From: Ziziphus jujuba
Lineage: Eukaryota > Streptophyta > Magnoliopsida > Rosales > Rhamnaceae
Direction: 5' to 3'
Assembly (NCBI RefSeq): GCF_031755915.1
Contig: NC_083379.1
Coordinates: 29,512,001 to 29,576,000 of the forward strand
DNA: 64,000 nt
Under the pieces are notes generated by a model that worked only from the letters and a program-made list of their open reading frames with translations, had not been told where the DNA came from and made no database searches. Positions 39,772 to 53,092 of the stretch are shown piece by piece (the first letter of the stretch is position 1; the number at the start of each line of letters is the position of its first letter). A program made the translations under genes and the position numbers.

Positions 39772-40489
39772 ATCAAAAACTTAAGAAATATTATTTCCTC
39801 CTGGATTAAATAAATCCAAACAACATTATGTATTAAAAAAAATTTAATTTCAAGGATATAAGCTACATAATCTTTGTGTTTAATAGGTGAAGCAATAATA
39901 TGCTCTTATCACCCTAATGCAATTCCACCAGAAAAATGGATATTAATAAAAACACCCATAAAAACCACTGGAATTCAGAATCAATAATCTATAATAAAAT
40001 ATAAGCTAAAAATATAGCTATATGGTGAATAATAAAAAAAATTTAATAGTAGATTTTCCTAAAATGTGTGAAGATTTTACTCTAGAAAATAATTTTATGG
40101 AAAAATATCTCCCTATAACTTTTCATAAAAAAAAGTATAAATTTAGGAAAAGATAAAATTGAAATAAAAATTCTATCATAAACACAAATGATCAAAAGGA
40201 TTCTTTACAATAAAGAAAGAAAAAATGATAAAAATAATTGATGATATAACCCAAGACTATTGGGTGCATAATATTCATACAGAAAATTTTGGAGAAAATC
40301 TACTAAACTCATGGAACAAATTGCCTTGATTTTGTTCATTAAAATTAAAAAAATCCTAATATGATAATTAAAGTGAAACCAATGATTAATATAAAGACTG
40401 ATATAAATATGTTCAAAATTTAACTAAAAGAATTATAAGAGAAAAGACTATTAGAAGAAAGTAAAAGTTCACATAGTAGTCCAACATTT

Positions 40490-41130
40490 TGGTAAGAAGC
40501 AATACTTAAATTATTAGAGGAAAAGCAAGACTAATAATAATAATCTGTAAAAGACTCAATGAACATATAGAATTTGATGGATATTTTATTCCTCGAAAAG
40601 ATGTTTTAATCAATCAAACTAAAGGTAAAAATTTTTTTAGTAAATTTGATTGTAAATCTGGATTTTGATAAATAAAACTAACAGAAGAATCAAAATCATT
40701 GGCAATTTTTAGCACATAGGTGGACATTTTCATTGGAATGTGATGCCTTTCGGCTTAAACATAGCCCCACAAGTATTCTAAAGATGGATGAACTTTTTTT
40801 TTGAAAATTTTAAATGGTTTTGTGTTGTCTACATAGATGATATATTAGTCTTATCACAAAATCAATAAGAACATAATAATCATCTTAAAATAATTATAAT
40901 TAAATTTCAAAAATATGGAATTATTATTTCAGAGAAAAAAATGATTCTAGAAAAAGAATCTTTAAAATTTCTAGAAATAGCCCTAGACAAAACAAGAATA
41001 AAATTACAAGGACATATAATAATAAAATTAAAAGAATTTCCAAATGAAATAAAAGATAAAAAACAGTTAGAACAATTTTTAAAAATTTTAAATTATGGAA
41101 GAAATTTATCGAAAAAATGCCTTAATTAAA
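40490..41130 (+). pseudogene. Pararetroviral reverse transcriptase remnant
   Basis: Polymerase blocks appear in order: an FSKFDCKSGF block near 40635-40668, a MPFGL block near 40741-40756, the VYIDD catalytic box near 40827-40841 and a thumb/connection segment in the open frame 40941-41129. The two catalytic aspartates of the box are present. Stop codons and frameshifts lie between the blocks, so no functional enzyme is encoded. Confidence 0.75.
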
Positions 41131-41209
41131 AAAACCTAAAACAAAATCAAGAATTTTGTTGGACAAACAAGGATAAAGAATTCGTAACTCTACCAATGAT
41201 TTGTTTTCC

Positions 41210-41690
41210 TCAAACATGAGATAAATTAATTCTTAAAACAGAAATTTCTGATTTAGGCCAGGAATGTGTATTAAAAGCAATACCACTAGAAATATGGAAT
41301 GAAAAAGACATTCCATTATATATAAATAAAATTACTATGAGAAAACCCCTTAGTAAAATACTTCAAAAAAAAAAAAAAGAATTATTATATGGATATAATT
41401 CTGGCAAGTTTAAACCAAATGAACAAAATCACATTATTTTTGAAAAATAATTACTAGCCATAAAATCTTGAATAAAAAGATTTCATATTTATTTAGCATG
41501 AAAAAATTTTATTCTTCGAACATTTCTATGTTGCTTGTGATTTTCTTGTTAATAAGAAAAACATAATGGATGGTTGTAGACAAAAAATTTACAAATATAT
41601 ATCTATATATATTTTTAAGGTAGAACACCTAAAAACATATGAAGATTTTCTTAGTGATTATCTTAGCAAGAATAAATAAGGGTAAGCAAC
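41210..41690 (+). pseudogene. Pararetroviral RNase H remnant
   Basis: After the reverse transcriptase the frame gives a decayed RNase H region with a YNSGKFKPNEQN-like block near 41396-41430. It ends about 41679 in a short terminal segment ending SKNK before a TAA. Several stops interrupt it. The position and blocks fit the 3' end of a pararetroviral polyprotein. Confidence 0.6.
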
Positions 41691-42260
41691 CTAGTTAACA
41701 GTTGCGAAGGCTCCAAAACCCAAAAGTTCTTATGTAGTCTTTGAAGGGTTCCAAACAAAAATTTATATCTTATGGGAAGTCTATCATCCACAGGTAAATA
41801 CATAGAAAGGAACTTTATACAAAGGTTTTAATGATCACGAAGAAGCTAAAAAAACTAATTAATATTATATAACAAAGAAAGTTAATAATCAAGTTTTAGA
41901 GATACAACGAAACATCTATCCAAGTTTTTTTGATTTCTTTAATCTAGGATAGGATAGGATAGAATACAAAGGGAAAATATGATATAAAGGATGATGCCCT
42001 TTTCATGTTGAATAAAGGCCTATTTATAGTAATACAAGATAATATCTTATTGACATACTTTATAAAAGGTGAAGAGTATTTTTACTATTCAAAGATAAAT
42101 AGTATTTTTTATTATTCATGAATAGTTCCTTTTTGGATAGTGTTGCAGAGGGATACAGAGGAAATCTTTCTTTTTATTTTTATCGACAAACTTTTTTTGC
42201 CATAGATTTATGTTGGTAAAAATCTAACCCTCCATCTGATTGATTATTCATACCTTTTAA
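41690..42260. other. Noncoding tail of the pararetroviral block
   Basis: The stretch has (GGATA)n-like repeats near 41946-41965 and a TATTTATAG element near 42023. It ends with an inverted fragment (about 42166-42240) matching 37009-37085. It may be the viral intergenic region, rearranged. No coding sequence is seen. Confidence 0.4.
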
Positions 42261-43133
42261 AATAATATTATCCACATCCCCTTAGAAGTGTTAATTGTAA
42301 TTTTCAAAATTGATGAATCAAATTGTAATTAATAAAAAATTCAAGGGATTTAAATGTAATATTCCATTATTCATATTTTTACATATAACTATTTATGAAA
42401 TATGACAATTTATGGTTAAGTTCATAGTTTATGTATTTTGATCAATCATGCTTATTAAATATTAAACTACAGGTTTGGGGTATGCGTCATGTTGAGCTGT
42501 GTTCGTGTTGTGGTGTATCATGTTCGTGTTAAATTTTTTTGATCCGAACACGACCCATTAAATTTTCGTACTGAGATATATAAACCCAAACCTATTTATT
42601 AAATTTTTGTATAACCCGTTAATCCGTTAAGCATAAATGTCAAATTTTGATTAGGTACCAAAATGATAAAATAAACCCTTCTTTCTTTCTTTTTTTTAAA
42701 AAAAAAAATCAAATGAAAATGTTTGTTGGTAAGCTAAACATCTCCAAAAAAATTTTAAAAAAAAAAGGAAAAGAAAAGAAATAAAAAGAAAAGCATTAGC
42801 ATTCACCTACTAAAATTTTAAATGCATTAATAATTATCAATTATAAATATTATAAACCAAACCCATATGTAATATTCATCGTAGCTAAGGAACATGTATT
42901 ATCTGTTTAAAATATTCAAAAATTACAAATCAAATCAACATTCAAAATCCAACATAACTATTAGAAAATATTAAATCTAGAACATAACATTATTGTTGAA
43001 TTTTTTATAAAGTTGTATCTTTACACCACTTCCATGCAATATGGTATGAAGCTCATAATTCCCTTAAGAAAAAAAAAATATATTAAAGAATATAAAAAAT
43101 TATCTATAAAGGAATAACCAAATAATTATATGC

Positions 43134-43141
<8 letters not shown>

Positions 43142-43176
<35 letters not shown>
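43142..43176. repeat. (TA)n(TG)n microsatellite
   Basis: AT units followed by about thirteen TG units lie just beyond the stop codon of the hAT transposase remnant. Confidence 0.88.
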
Positions 43177-43181
<5 letters not shown>

Positions 43182-43214
43182 TTCTGCCTTTCAATCATCA
43201 ATGCAAACTCTATT

Positions 43215-45330
43215 TTAGCTTTGTTCGGAGTTAAATTCCTCAATATTCAAATTGAACACATCTTCTGTTAGCTCTTCAAAGCCAATCATGAGTACACAAC
43301 AAAGCTTGCACATTTTTAGGCATTAATAAATTGCAATATTGATCCAACACTCTACCACCAATACTAAATGCAGATTCGGAGGCAATTGTTGAAATTTGTA
43401 TGGCTAATACATCACAGGCCAAATGAGAAAGTATTGGATAGCGAAATTGCTGCACTTTCCACCAACTAAGAACATCTAAATCTTACTTTCTGTCTAGCCT
43501 TTCTTCATCAAAATATTTGTCAAGTTCGATTTTTTTACTCGAAGAAGCACCATCCTTGTAAGAAATATCAAAATTCTGCATGATACAATATACTATAATT
43601 AATATTTTTAATGAATCTATAAAAATTCAAAAATTTTAATTTTTATTTAATAAATAAAATCAAATCAAAATTTATCTCAAAAATAAGATCTCTGCTGTCC
43701 ATCTGCTTAGAAGTCTCATTTACTGTGGTACTTATATTGAGAACATGAGATAAACTATCCATATACACCTTAAATAGAGAAATTAATATGCAACGAACAT
43801 GCTGAACCTCATAACAATTCTTACCATAAAGCTTTGTATAAGCTCAATTAACAAAATGAATTTTGTACCGGGGATCTAAGATAATAGCAATTGTAGGAAT
43901 GAGGCTATACTTTGATCAATATTTCTTAAACTTCAAGTTCGTACAAGTTCCCATCTTTTTCAAAAAGCTATCACTTCCTTTCATGGCTAATTTGATGTTG
44001 TGTTGTATTATAAACACTTTGGGAAAAAATAGATTTGATGTGAGATATTTTGTTCCGGAAAATAAACAAGTAGCTTCATAAAATGCCTCCAAAACTTAGA
44101 AATCTTTTCTATTTTATCCCACTCTTCTGGAGATGGACAACAATTGAAATTCGAATTAGACAATCATAAATTGATTAATGCATGACGATAGAAAATATCA
44201 CTCTCAAGCATGATATGGGTGGAGTTTCATCTAGTTGGCACATATTGTCTCAAGCCTTTCTTAGTACTTACTATCCCTACTTGTGCAACACAGTCATAAA
44301 ATTTATGCTTCCTACTAGAAGAACCTCTAATATATTTTATGCATTCTCTAATTTTTGAAACTTAGTCATCAATCTCCTTAAGTCCATCTTGGATTATCAA
44401 ATTTAAAATATGAGCACAACAACGAAAATGAAAGAATTGACCACTCATAAGAAGTACACCTCTAAAGTTCAACTGATTTTTCAAAATCTCAACAAAGCAA
44501 TCATTAACAGAAGCATTGTCCAATATGATAGAAAATATTTTCTTTTCAATTTCCTAATCAGTTAACAATGAACTAATTTTATCAAATAGTGAAATACTAT
44601 TGTGTGGTGGGGGCATATAACAAAAATTTAAAATCCTTTTTTGTAATTTCCATACTTGATCAATAAAGTGGGTTGTAAAAGTAAGATAACCATCAATTGA
44701 TACAGAAGTCCATAAATCTGATGTCAAACTTATCCTACCTTGAACTGAATCTAACAAATCATGAAGCTTTTTTTTTTTTTTTTTTTCAATTTTAAACATT
44801 CTTAAAATGCATGCCTTAATTGTGTTCCTAAATGGCAACTTGAGATCAGTAGAAATATATGAAAAAATACCTCTTATGCTTTCATATTCAACAAAGTTAA
44901 AAGGCAAATCATGCTTGATAGTTGCCTCTATGAGCAAATTGCAAAAGGTTTCATAATCAAAATTTGAAGATTTCATCAAAACATGTCGTTTAGAATTAGA
45001 TAAAAGCATTTGTTTAACATCACCATCTCTTTTTTTAGGACAAATTTGAATATGATGCAACATATTTCCCATTCTATGAGAACTATCACATAAATATATT
45101 ATCCCACATTGCTTACACTTAGCAAGTTTCTTTTTATCCTCATGAAGTGGTAATAAGTCAAATAAATTCCAAGCAGGTGATCTTAATTTTTGTTTTGCAC
45201 CCTTACTTGCATGTTGGCCTTTAGTCTTCTTTTTTGTATCAGTTTCCTAAATACTCTTTGTATTATCTATGGTCAAACCTACTTTAGTGGAAGCCTTGAT
45301 TGAGTCTTCATTAACATTGATTGGATTCAT
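43215..45330 (-). pseudogene. hAT transposase with BED zinc finger, broken
   Basis: The protein resembles plant hAT transposases (RICESLEEPER-like). From its start at 45330 it has a BED-finger region with KCKQCGIIY (about 45085-45120), then the longest open segment at 45072-44554 with SLTSDLWTSVSIDGYLTFTTHFID. Next come a VNDCFVEIL block and an AHILNLIIQDGLKEI block near 44400, DUF4413-like blocks, and the C-terminal dimerisation domain (about 43470-43215) including AFSIGGRVLDQY. The frame closes at 43215-43217. Several stops and frameshifts and a K run near 44770-44785 show that it is dead. No intron pattern is certain. Confidence 0.82.
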
Positions 45331-46509
45331 CTACATACATTTCAAAAATCAAATATATTATTAATTTAATATAAATTAATGTTAGCACATGATGTTATTT
45401 TAAAAAATATCTTATTATTATAATTTGACATATAAAAGTATGATCAAAAATTTGAAAATCGGTGAAAAAATATATTCAACCATGGTCATTCATCATTTAA
45501 GTTATATACAACTCCTATGATATATGTTTATATATTTAACTCATATACAATTTATAATTTACAACAATAAATACTATAGACTTATGAAAATATAAATTTC
45601 AATTATATTCATATGGCTTCTTTTCAAGTAAACCTGACAACAATAAAGAAAAGAAAAATAATGATACAGAAAAATCATAATATATGCAAAATTGTACAAA
45701 GGTCCACTCGCTTTGTCTATTATGGGTGTTATTTAATCTAGGTTGAAACATGGCCATATACAATATTGAAACAACAATCTTGACAAAAATAAATAAATAA
45801 ATAGACACTGGACTTATACAAGCTGGATGCGACAGTGTAGGATGTACTTTAATAATCATGATGATTTTCTAACCTAAGTTATTTGCTTGAGTTGAGCGGT
45901 AAGTCAAGGGACTGCAAGTCTATAGGACTTCCAAAAAAATAATAATAATAATTCTACCAAAAACAAGAAAAGAAAAGAAAGAATGAATAAAAAAGTAGAC
46001 ACTGAACTCTAAATGGCTGAAGCAAGGTTTCAATTTGAAGTGAAATAATTAACTAAAAAATAAATCAATTAATAATATAACAAAATTTTTTTGAATATCA
46101 TGGAAACATTTATTTGTAATTTTCTAATAATTTTTCTACTAAATTCTAATGTAACATAGTAAATTTAAATATTAAATCAAGATTAAGAAACTGAAAAATA
46201 AGAATAAAATCTTACTTTTTATGTTTAATCAACTATTTCTTCGTATCTACAAACTTCCAACTTTCAATGATGCTAAAATAGTTTTCTAACTCCGATGAAT
46301 CTTGTTGAGTAATTTGAATTCTTTGATTATAAAATTGAGAATGAGAGAATAGTAACGTATTTAAGGCAAAGGCTAAAGTTATGGTAAAATTATTATATCA
46401 TATATAATTACAAAAATATTCCATATAAATGGGTTTGATGGGCTTAATGGGTTAATGGGTTGCACCTATTAGTATCCATTTTTTTAACATGTTTTATTGG
46501 ATGACACTA

Positions 46510-47905
46510 AAAATTAAATAATTTCGTCCATTTTCCTTTGGTTTCACAAGACCAAGACAAATTTTCAACTCTTCTTTCATTGTAATGTTAAAATTTTAAC
46601 ATCATTTCATACAGAGAAAGTTTGATGGTGTCTGGGAACAAAGACGATTGGTCCAGTTTAGCTTTGGAGGCAGCAAGCAATAACAATGGTGTTTTGTTTT
46701 ATTTTTTTTACTAATTTTATTATCTTAGAAATTTTATTATCGTACAAAAATTTTAATATTTTAGCAACTTTAGGAAAACGGTGGAGAATTTTTTGGAAAA
46801 CAATTTAGAGAAATTTGTAAACAAATAACAATATTTTTCCTTTTAGCTTTGTTTACTTTTTTTTTTTTGTTTTTACTAAAAATAAATCAATAAACTTCAT
46901 ATAAATTAGAATATTAACCGGATGTCGATGACCTTCGTAGGTATTTTCAAACTTAATGACCTGAAAACATTCCACTGATATCTATATGATTTTAGAGGAG
47001 TTTCCAGACCAATGCCTTTTATAGGACATCTAAAACCAATATATCAGTAAAATAGGAAAAAAAATTAAATAATACTAACAGAAAAAAGAAAGAAAAAAAA
47101 AACGAAATTTTACCAAATTTCATAATCTTTAAAAAATACTATATCATATATTTTTATAGGATCATTTTAAATTTAGGAGATGTGAAATAAAATTTTAAAA
47201 GAGAAAGAGAAGAAGACTCTCAAAACCTTTTTTTTTTTTTTTTTATCTCAATTCTATGAACTTTTTTCCCCTCCTTTTCTTCGTTTTTCTCCCCTCCTTT
47301 TCTTCGTTTTTCTCTCTGAAGTTTTTTCTTCTCCTTTTTCCCTCCCTGAACATTTTTTCTTTTTTGTTTTTTTTTTTTTTCCTCTTTTCACTTGCTTCAT
47401 ATATTTATATGGAAAAAAGATAAATCAGTTTAGTTTAATATCTTACCACTCATGAAGAGCGGAATGGGTAACTAACCACTTCCATTTTAAACTCTAATGC
47501 CCCTTCCTCTTTTCCTCTTTTCCCTTTTATTTTTTTTAATTTTTTTTTATTTGAAAAAGATTTGTCATACCTTTTTCCTTATCAATTTTTTTATGGATAA
47601 AATATAGAGATTTGGGGGATGTTTTTGGTAACCACGTCCACAACATTTCTCACTTCATGAGACCACTTCTTTTATTTTAATTTTATTTTTCGTTCTACAA
47701 CAATTTTTTAAGTCAAAATGATACATTATTAAAAACGAGACTAAATATGAGGAACATTCGGCAAAAGTGAAACATTCCAATTTTTTATATTGGAATCTAC
47801 ATTATCAAAATTATACATTATTTTATCAAAAACAGAATTAACAAGTGAAAATTAAATAAATTAGTAAAAATATAATTATGTGGGAAGAAGTAAATCAATT
47901 ATTAT
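46510..47905. repeat. Duplicated block 2, copy A (uninterrupted target)
   Basis: From AAAATTAAATAATTT at about 46510 this matches 53848-54620. From CTCACTTCATG at about 47649 to 47905 it matches 55529-55540 followed by 60667-60925. Copy A therefore lacks the two transposons that sit in copy B. The central part (47220-47640) is pyrimidine-rich and differs between the copies. Confidence 0.8.
46610..46695 (+). other. Short conserved reading frame, possible captured exon
   Basis: After an AG this frame reads VSGNKDDWSSLALEAASNNN. The other copy at about 53955-54022 reads FGNKEDWSSSALEAASNNN. The amino-acid sense is preserved between diverged copies. I do not recognise the parent protein, and no gene context is present. 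Confidence 0.35.
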
Positions 47906-47923
47906 TGTAAATTAACAATTTAA

Positions 47924-47954
<31 letters not shown>

Positions 47955-47982
47955 ATTACATAGAAATGGACAATGACCAATG

Positions 47983-48371
47983 GATAACGTTACATCCAAA
48001 AACAATAAGATTTTTTTTTTTTTTGATAAGTATAAAAACAATAAGAATTTGTTATGTATAAGTAAAAGCAATGCTAATAACTTAAAATCCTTTACAATAT
48101 AATCATGTTATGAACAGTATGATATTAAAGTCATTTTGAATATATATTTGTAAATTATATAATATTTTGAAATGGGATATAATTAGCAGTTTAAATAACA
48201 ATATCTGTTTGGATGATTATTTTGCTATAATTAATATTGAATTAATTAAAAATAAAACATTGAAAAAAATATGTGCTCTGTCTTCCATTCTAATAATCTT
48301 ATTTATTTTAATTTTTTTTTGGGGTTAAATTCTGACTGAAAAAGTATTTCAAGAGATACATAAATAATTAA

Positions 48372-48405
<34 letters not shown>

Positions 48406-50468
48406 TTTGAAGAGATTAATATTATATATTTGAGAGTGACATTTTTAACAGGAAAGCAAGAAAGTTGAGGAAGAAATAAAATATGAGGGAATTTCTTTAT
48501 TAATCTTGGAAAATATTTATTGAGGTCGAAAAAGAATTATCCATTCGTAGAATAACACAAAATGAAGCGTGTAGGTCGGTCCTTTCCTGCTAGACTAGGT
48601 TTGGTTAATGGCGTGGACTTTATTAACCATTTAAATGGTGCATATGAATCACATGTCAATCTAAATTTTGCTCGCATTTTTTTTGTTGTTTGCAAGGGAT
48701 TTCATGCGAATCATTCATAGTTTGAATTGACTACAAGCTTTCTCTTTCCATCTGTTTTTGTTTTTCTCACTTCCAACAAATCTAATTCGGTATTTAAACC
48801 AAAAAAAAATCTAATTGGGTAAACTGGGAAGTATTAATTCCAATTAGGCCCAATTGTCAAAATTTTGAAGAAAAATTATAGAAATTAATTTCTCAGGAAT
48901 TCATCTCTTAGGAATTTATTTTGTTAGTGTTTGATTAGAAAGGAAAATTTTAGGACATGAAAGTAATTAAATTTATTTGTGATTTAAAATTGATGATAAA
49001 TTTGGCTTTTAACAAAATATGTAAAAGTAAATTTTTTAGAGACTATAAAAATGATACATTTTTCGATAATGATACCTTTATGATGGAAATTATTTTCTAC
49101 CACATTTTTTCAAATTTTGAGATTAGATTTTCAAAAAAAAAAAAAAAAAAAAAAAGAAGTACTAACCAAAATGTCAAAAAGTGCTAGTTGGTAGAAATTG
49201 TGGGTAACATTTGGTTATTAAATTTTAGATAAATAAATAGACGAAGCGATAGACCCTATGGTTTAAAAAATAAAAAAAATCTTTGAAAGTTACATGAAAT
49301 TTTCATTTTTACAGCACATAGAAATGAACCTTAGCTCTTAAATGAAAACAAGTATAATTTTCATAATGTCTAAGGAAATTTATGATATTTTTCTATAATT
49401 TTCATGGAAATTTACATCAAAAGTGTATATCAATTTCTTCACAATTTGATTAAAAAAAATCCATATTTTTCATGAATAATTGCATAAAAATTTTGAAATA
49501 TCTATTTAATTTAATTTATTTAATAAAAAAATTTGTAAATATTATTAATGTTAGTAAAACTTTTTACTAGATTAATCTTATTGATAATTTTTTTTAACCT
49601 TTTAATTGCCTTCAAAAAATAAAGCAAATAAAAATAAAAAATTCATATTTAATAAATAATATCCAAAGTTACACTAGATAAGTCTACCAATCTAATTCTT
49701 AAAGAATAGTTTACATACCTATTATTATGTGTTTTGGATAATAATAAATTTAATAATTGTATAATAAAGTAGATAAAAATTAGAATGCATACAAAAAATT
49801 GAAAGATATGCAATGAATATAAACTCAACCATAAAAAAATAATAGTTATGTATAGAATAAACCAATATCATATAATGATTATTATCAAAGATAATCACAT
49901 TTAATATAAGATTTATATAGTTGGTATATTATGAAGAGTTTAAAATATAGTTGGATTATTAATTTTCAAAAATTTCAACATTGATGGAAATATCAAAGGT
50001 CTAAAATATAATATATTCATGAAAATATTCAAGTTATAGAATATCGATAAAAACTCATTAAAAATGACAAAAATTGATAGGAAACTTCAAGATTATCAAC
50101 CTGACTAAAAAAATTGCAAAATTATTGAATGTATATTGTATTTATTTTAATCAATTAATTTATAGTAAATGCTAATGAGTATAAATATACAATTATTAAT
50201 AAAAAAATGTAAAAAATATATATTTGATAAAACTATTTATTAATTAAGATATATAAAACAATTATTACAATCAAGGTTTAAAAAATAAAATTTTTGTGGA
50301 AATTTTGTCCAAATTTTCATATTTGCAAAGCGTGAATAAGATATCTTGCCCCCAAATGAAAATGAGCAAAATTTTAATCAAAATTTTTGATACTTTTACA
50401 AATTTTCCATTGAAATCTTTATCAAATATTCACTTCAATTCCTTCATAAATTATTGAAAATTTCACTT
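47983..50468. repeat. Duplicated noncoding block, copy 2
   Basis: This is the partner of 33604-36190 in the same orientation, with many small indels. An extra poly-T insertion is seen near 48395-48410 and an A run near 49134-49155. No gene is recognised within it. Confidence 0.85.
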
Positions 50469-50589
50469 CTATTTAATTTATTATTAATGTTTAACTATTT
50501 GCCTACTCATTATTTTTTTTACCATAATAAATTTAATATTTCTATAAATATTATAAAGTATATATAAATTATAATGTAGACAAAAATAC

Positions 50590-51920
50590 AAATTATAGGA
50601 CCCGCTCTAAAATACCCTAAAAAAATCCCAAGTGGCCATGTATTAGGAAGCTTCACTAGGCAGACCTTACGTAAAGCCCAATGAAACCTCATCTAAAAGT
50701 CATGGATGTCCCTAAGTATAAACAAATCAAGTAACACTCCAAATATATTCTACATCATCAATACAACATTCAACCTATAATCCCATAGTCAACCTCCACC
50801 ACCAAAAACACAATTACAATATAAACCAAATACCACATTGTCTATTATATTCACAACATATAAAAAGAAAACGTCTCAAATATCTAAAATAATATAAAGG
50901 TATACTAAATGTTACAATGGTAAAAGAATAATAAAGTTTGAGAAGACTATTGATTTGGAATGCAACTGATAAGATGATATACGAGAAAAGCTATCAGCTA
51001 ATTGTTTGAATCTTAGAAAACATATTAAAATAAAAAACGTAAGATAACAATATTTTACTGAGTGACATAGTACAATTGAAAAAAATAACAATTTATTCAT
51101 GCAAATTTTTCCCTCAAGACCTTGCACTCCATTCTTTTGGAAAGTTTTTTTTTTAAAATTATTTCACAAACTCTAACTTGTATCCCAAATTTGTAGTTTA
51201 ATATTTATTAAACACAATTAATTAAAATATATAAATCATGGACTTAATCATAAATTGCAATATTTCATAAATAGCTATATATAATAATATAGTAACAGAA
51301 TATTACATTGGGACCTCCTAAGTTTTGGATTAATTACAATTTAATCCATTAGTTTTGAAAATTATGACTAGCACCTTTAAGGGAATATGAATAATATTAT
51401 TTTAAACGCTATGAATGAAATAACAGAAGGGAAGATGATAACTTTTTGAAAATAGAGGGACTAAATTGTATTTTAGTCAAGGTTTGGGGAGATAGATAAA
51501 ATTAACCTAATGAGTAATAAACCATAAATAAACCATTGACTAAAATTGTAAAATCACGATATATCAAAAAACACTTATAATGTACCATATGACATACTTA
51601 ACACAATGTATAGTGTCCCGAACATCACCGGACATTAAGGAGATTCAAAGAAACCAACTTCGCAAGGGAGTGACATACAATCCAATCACACTCAGAGAGA
51701 ATGGCAAAAGACTCAATCATTATTCTCTCATATCATGATAACTTATTATCCTATGGTCATGAGAAAGTGACACATAACTCAATCATCATTTTGAAGAATA
51801 ACACAAAACTCAATTGTCATTCTTTTATATCACAACTATATATAGGATGACTAAACTTGTATGCTGCTAATACTATAAAATAGAACACTTGTAGTATATG
51901 ATATACCCTTTAAAAACAGC
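50590..51920. mobile_element. Possible degenerate LTR fragment
   Basis: The segment is less A+T-rich than its flanks. It begins TAGGACCCGCTCTAAAATACCCTA and contains GTCCCGAACATCACCGGAC near 51614-51632, wording typical of plant gypsy LTRs and similar in style to the LTR at 3553. I see no clear ends, partner or coding region. Confidence 0.3.
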
Positions 51921-52203
51921 AGTACCATATTAATAAACAATATTTTTAAGATCATACTTTTTATTTTTGTCAAATAAATATAATATCATAAATCATAATT
52001 TAATATTTAAACCTAACTATTTATTTAAATATTTCAAATCATCATTTTATATTGCAATGTAAGTACCAATTGTGAAATATATATTACCATAAATCACTTT
52101 TAAATATTTTGAAATATTAACACTTATACATACTTAAAAATATATAATTTTGAATTAATTTTTCAAAACCAATTATTTCACAAATGCACTAAATCAGTTA
52201 TTT

Positions 52204-52212
52204 AAATATCTG
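52204..52212. repeat. Candidate 9-bp target duplication, left
   Basis: AAATATCTG here compares with AAATATCGA at 53444-53452, seven of nine matching. A 9-bp duplication is the Mutator-superfamily hallmark, but the match is imperfect and the DNA is A+T-rich. Confidence 0.4.
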
Positions 52213-52559
52213 GTTAATTACATTAGGTACCCTCGAGGTTTCCTTTAATTACAACCAAGTACCTTCAATGTTTCCATAATTACATTGCATACCCTCGAAG
52301 TTTTTCTTAATTACAATAGGATACCTTTATGTTTCCATAATTACATTCCACATCCTCGAAGTGTTTCCCTTAATTACAATCATGTACCTTCATATTTCCA
52401 TAATTACATCTGTCTCCCTTCTGACAAAACTCCATCCATAAAAATGTACTGTCTCTCTTGTATGGCAATTAAAATTTTATTAATTATCCTTTGTATATAT
52501 TAATTAAACATGGATTTTGATTGATTTGAAAAATAAAATTTTTTTAATTTGAAAAGATT
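52213..52559 (+). repeat. Left inverted arm of the fold-back element
   Basis: Four iterations alternate TTTCCATAATTACAT with ACCCTCGAAGTTT-like and TTAATTACAA-like blocks, followed by a TCTGACAAAACTCCATCC segment and a GATTGATTTGAAAAA end. Each has a complement in the right arm. Confidence 0.85.
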
Positions 52560-53092
52560 GAAGCGCAACAGATAGTAACTACAAAAATAACTAGGTCACC
52601 CTTGTGATATTATATATTTTTATAAATTATGTCTTTCTTGGTGATTTTAGTTCCTTTAATTTTTTTTCTTAATTTTCTTTTTTTCTTGATAGAACTAGTT
52701 ATATATCATATTAAATATCATAAAGTGCACGAAACATTTTTAAAATTTTATAGTCATTGATAGCCTACATAACTTTTAACATATAGAAAAGAAACTTTAT
52801 ATATATGTGTGTATAATTAAGGATCTTAGTCCTAAAATCCCACATCCATTTATTGCAAAATACATGCCAGTCTTATCTTTTCATATTTGGCTAACTTTCT
52901 AAAATTTTTCCATGAACAACTCCAAAGGATGACCCAAATTTGGCCAATGTTTGGCCATTCATTTTCAAAAACAAGTTTTGAAAACAAATTGAAAAAAAAA
53001 TTTAGAAAACATAAAAATTATGTTTTAAACATTTCAAAGGATGCCGTTAAAAATTGGGAGTTATTCTTGTATTTACTTTCCGTTAAGCTTTA

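Larger units (their letters stand above)
36290..42260 (+). mobile_element. Endogenous caulimovirid-like (pararetroviral) sequence, degenerate
   Basis: The plus strand carries a long, strongly mutated coding region with reverse transcriptase and RNase H blocks in the order expected of plant pararetroviruses. The YIDD box is at 40830-40841. The segment IKDKKQLEQFLKILNY after the reverse transcriptase is typical of caulimovirids (Petuvirus/Florendovirus side) rather than of gypsy elements. No LTRs, integrase or target duplications are visible, which also favours a pararetrovirus. Many stops and frameshifts make it non-functional. The order upstream of the reverse transcriptase (36300-38500) is only partly interpretable: one Cys/His-rich stretch with a following acidic segment near 38300-38460 may be the coat-protein finger. 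The boundaries are approximate. Confidence 0.65.
42470..46505. mobile_element. hAT transposon 1 (BED-finger type), decayed
   Basis: The element carries an hAT transposase on the minus strand. Subterminal sequences are inverted relative to each other: AACCCGTTAATCCGTTAAG near 42618 on the plus strand matches AACCCATTAACCCATTAAG on the minus strand near 46443-46461. The left end has iterated GTTCGTGTT units (42500-42530). The terminal repeats are not clear, so the limits are approximate. The right limit is set by the start of sequence shared with 53848. Confidence 0.65.
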
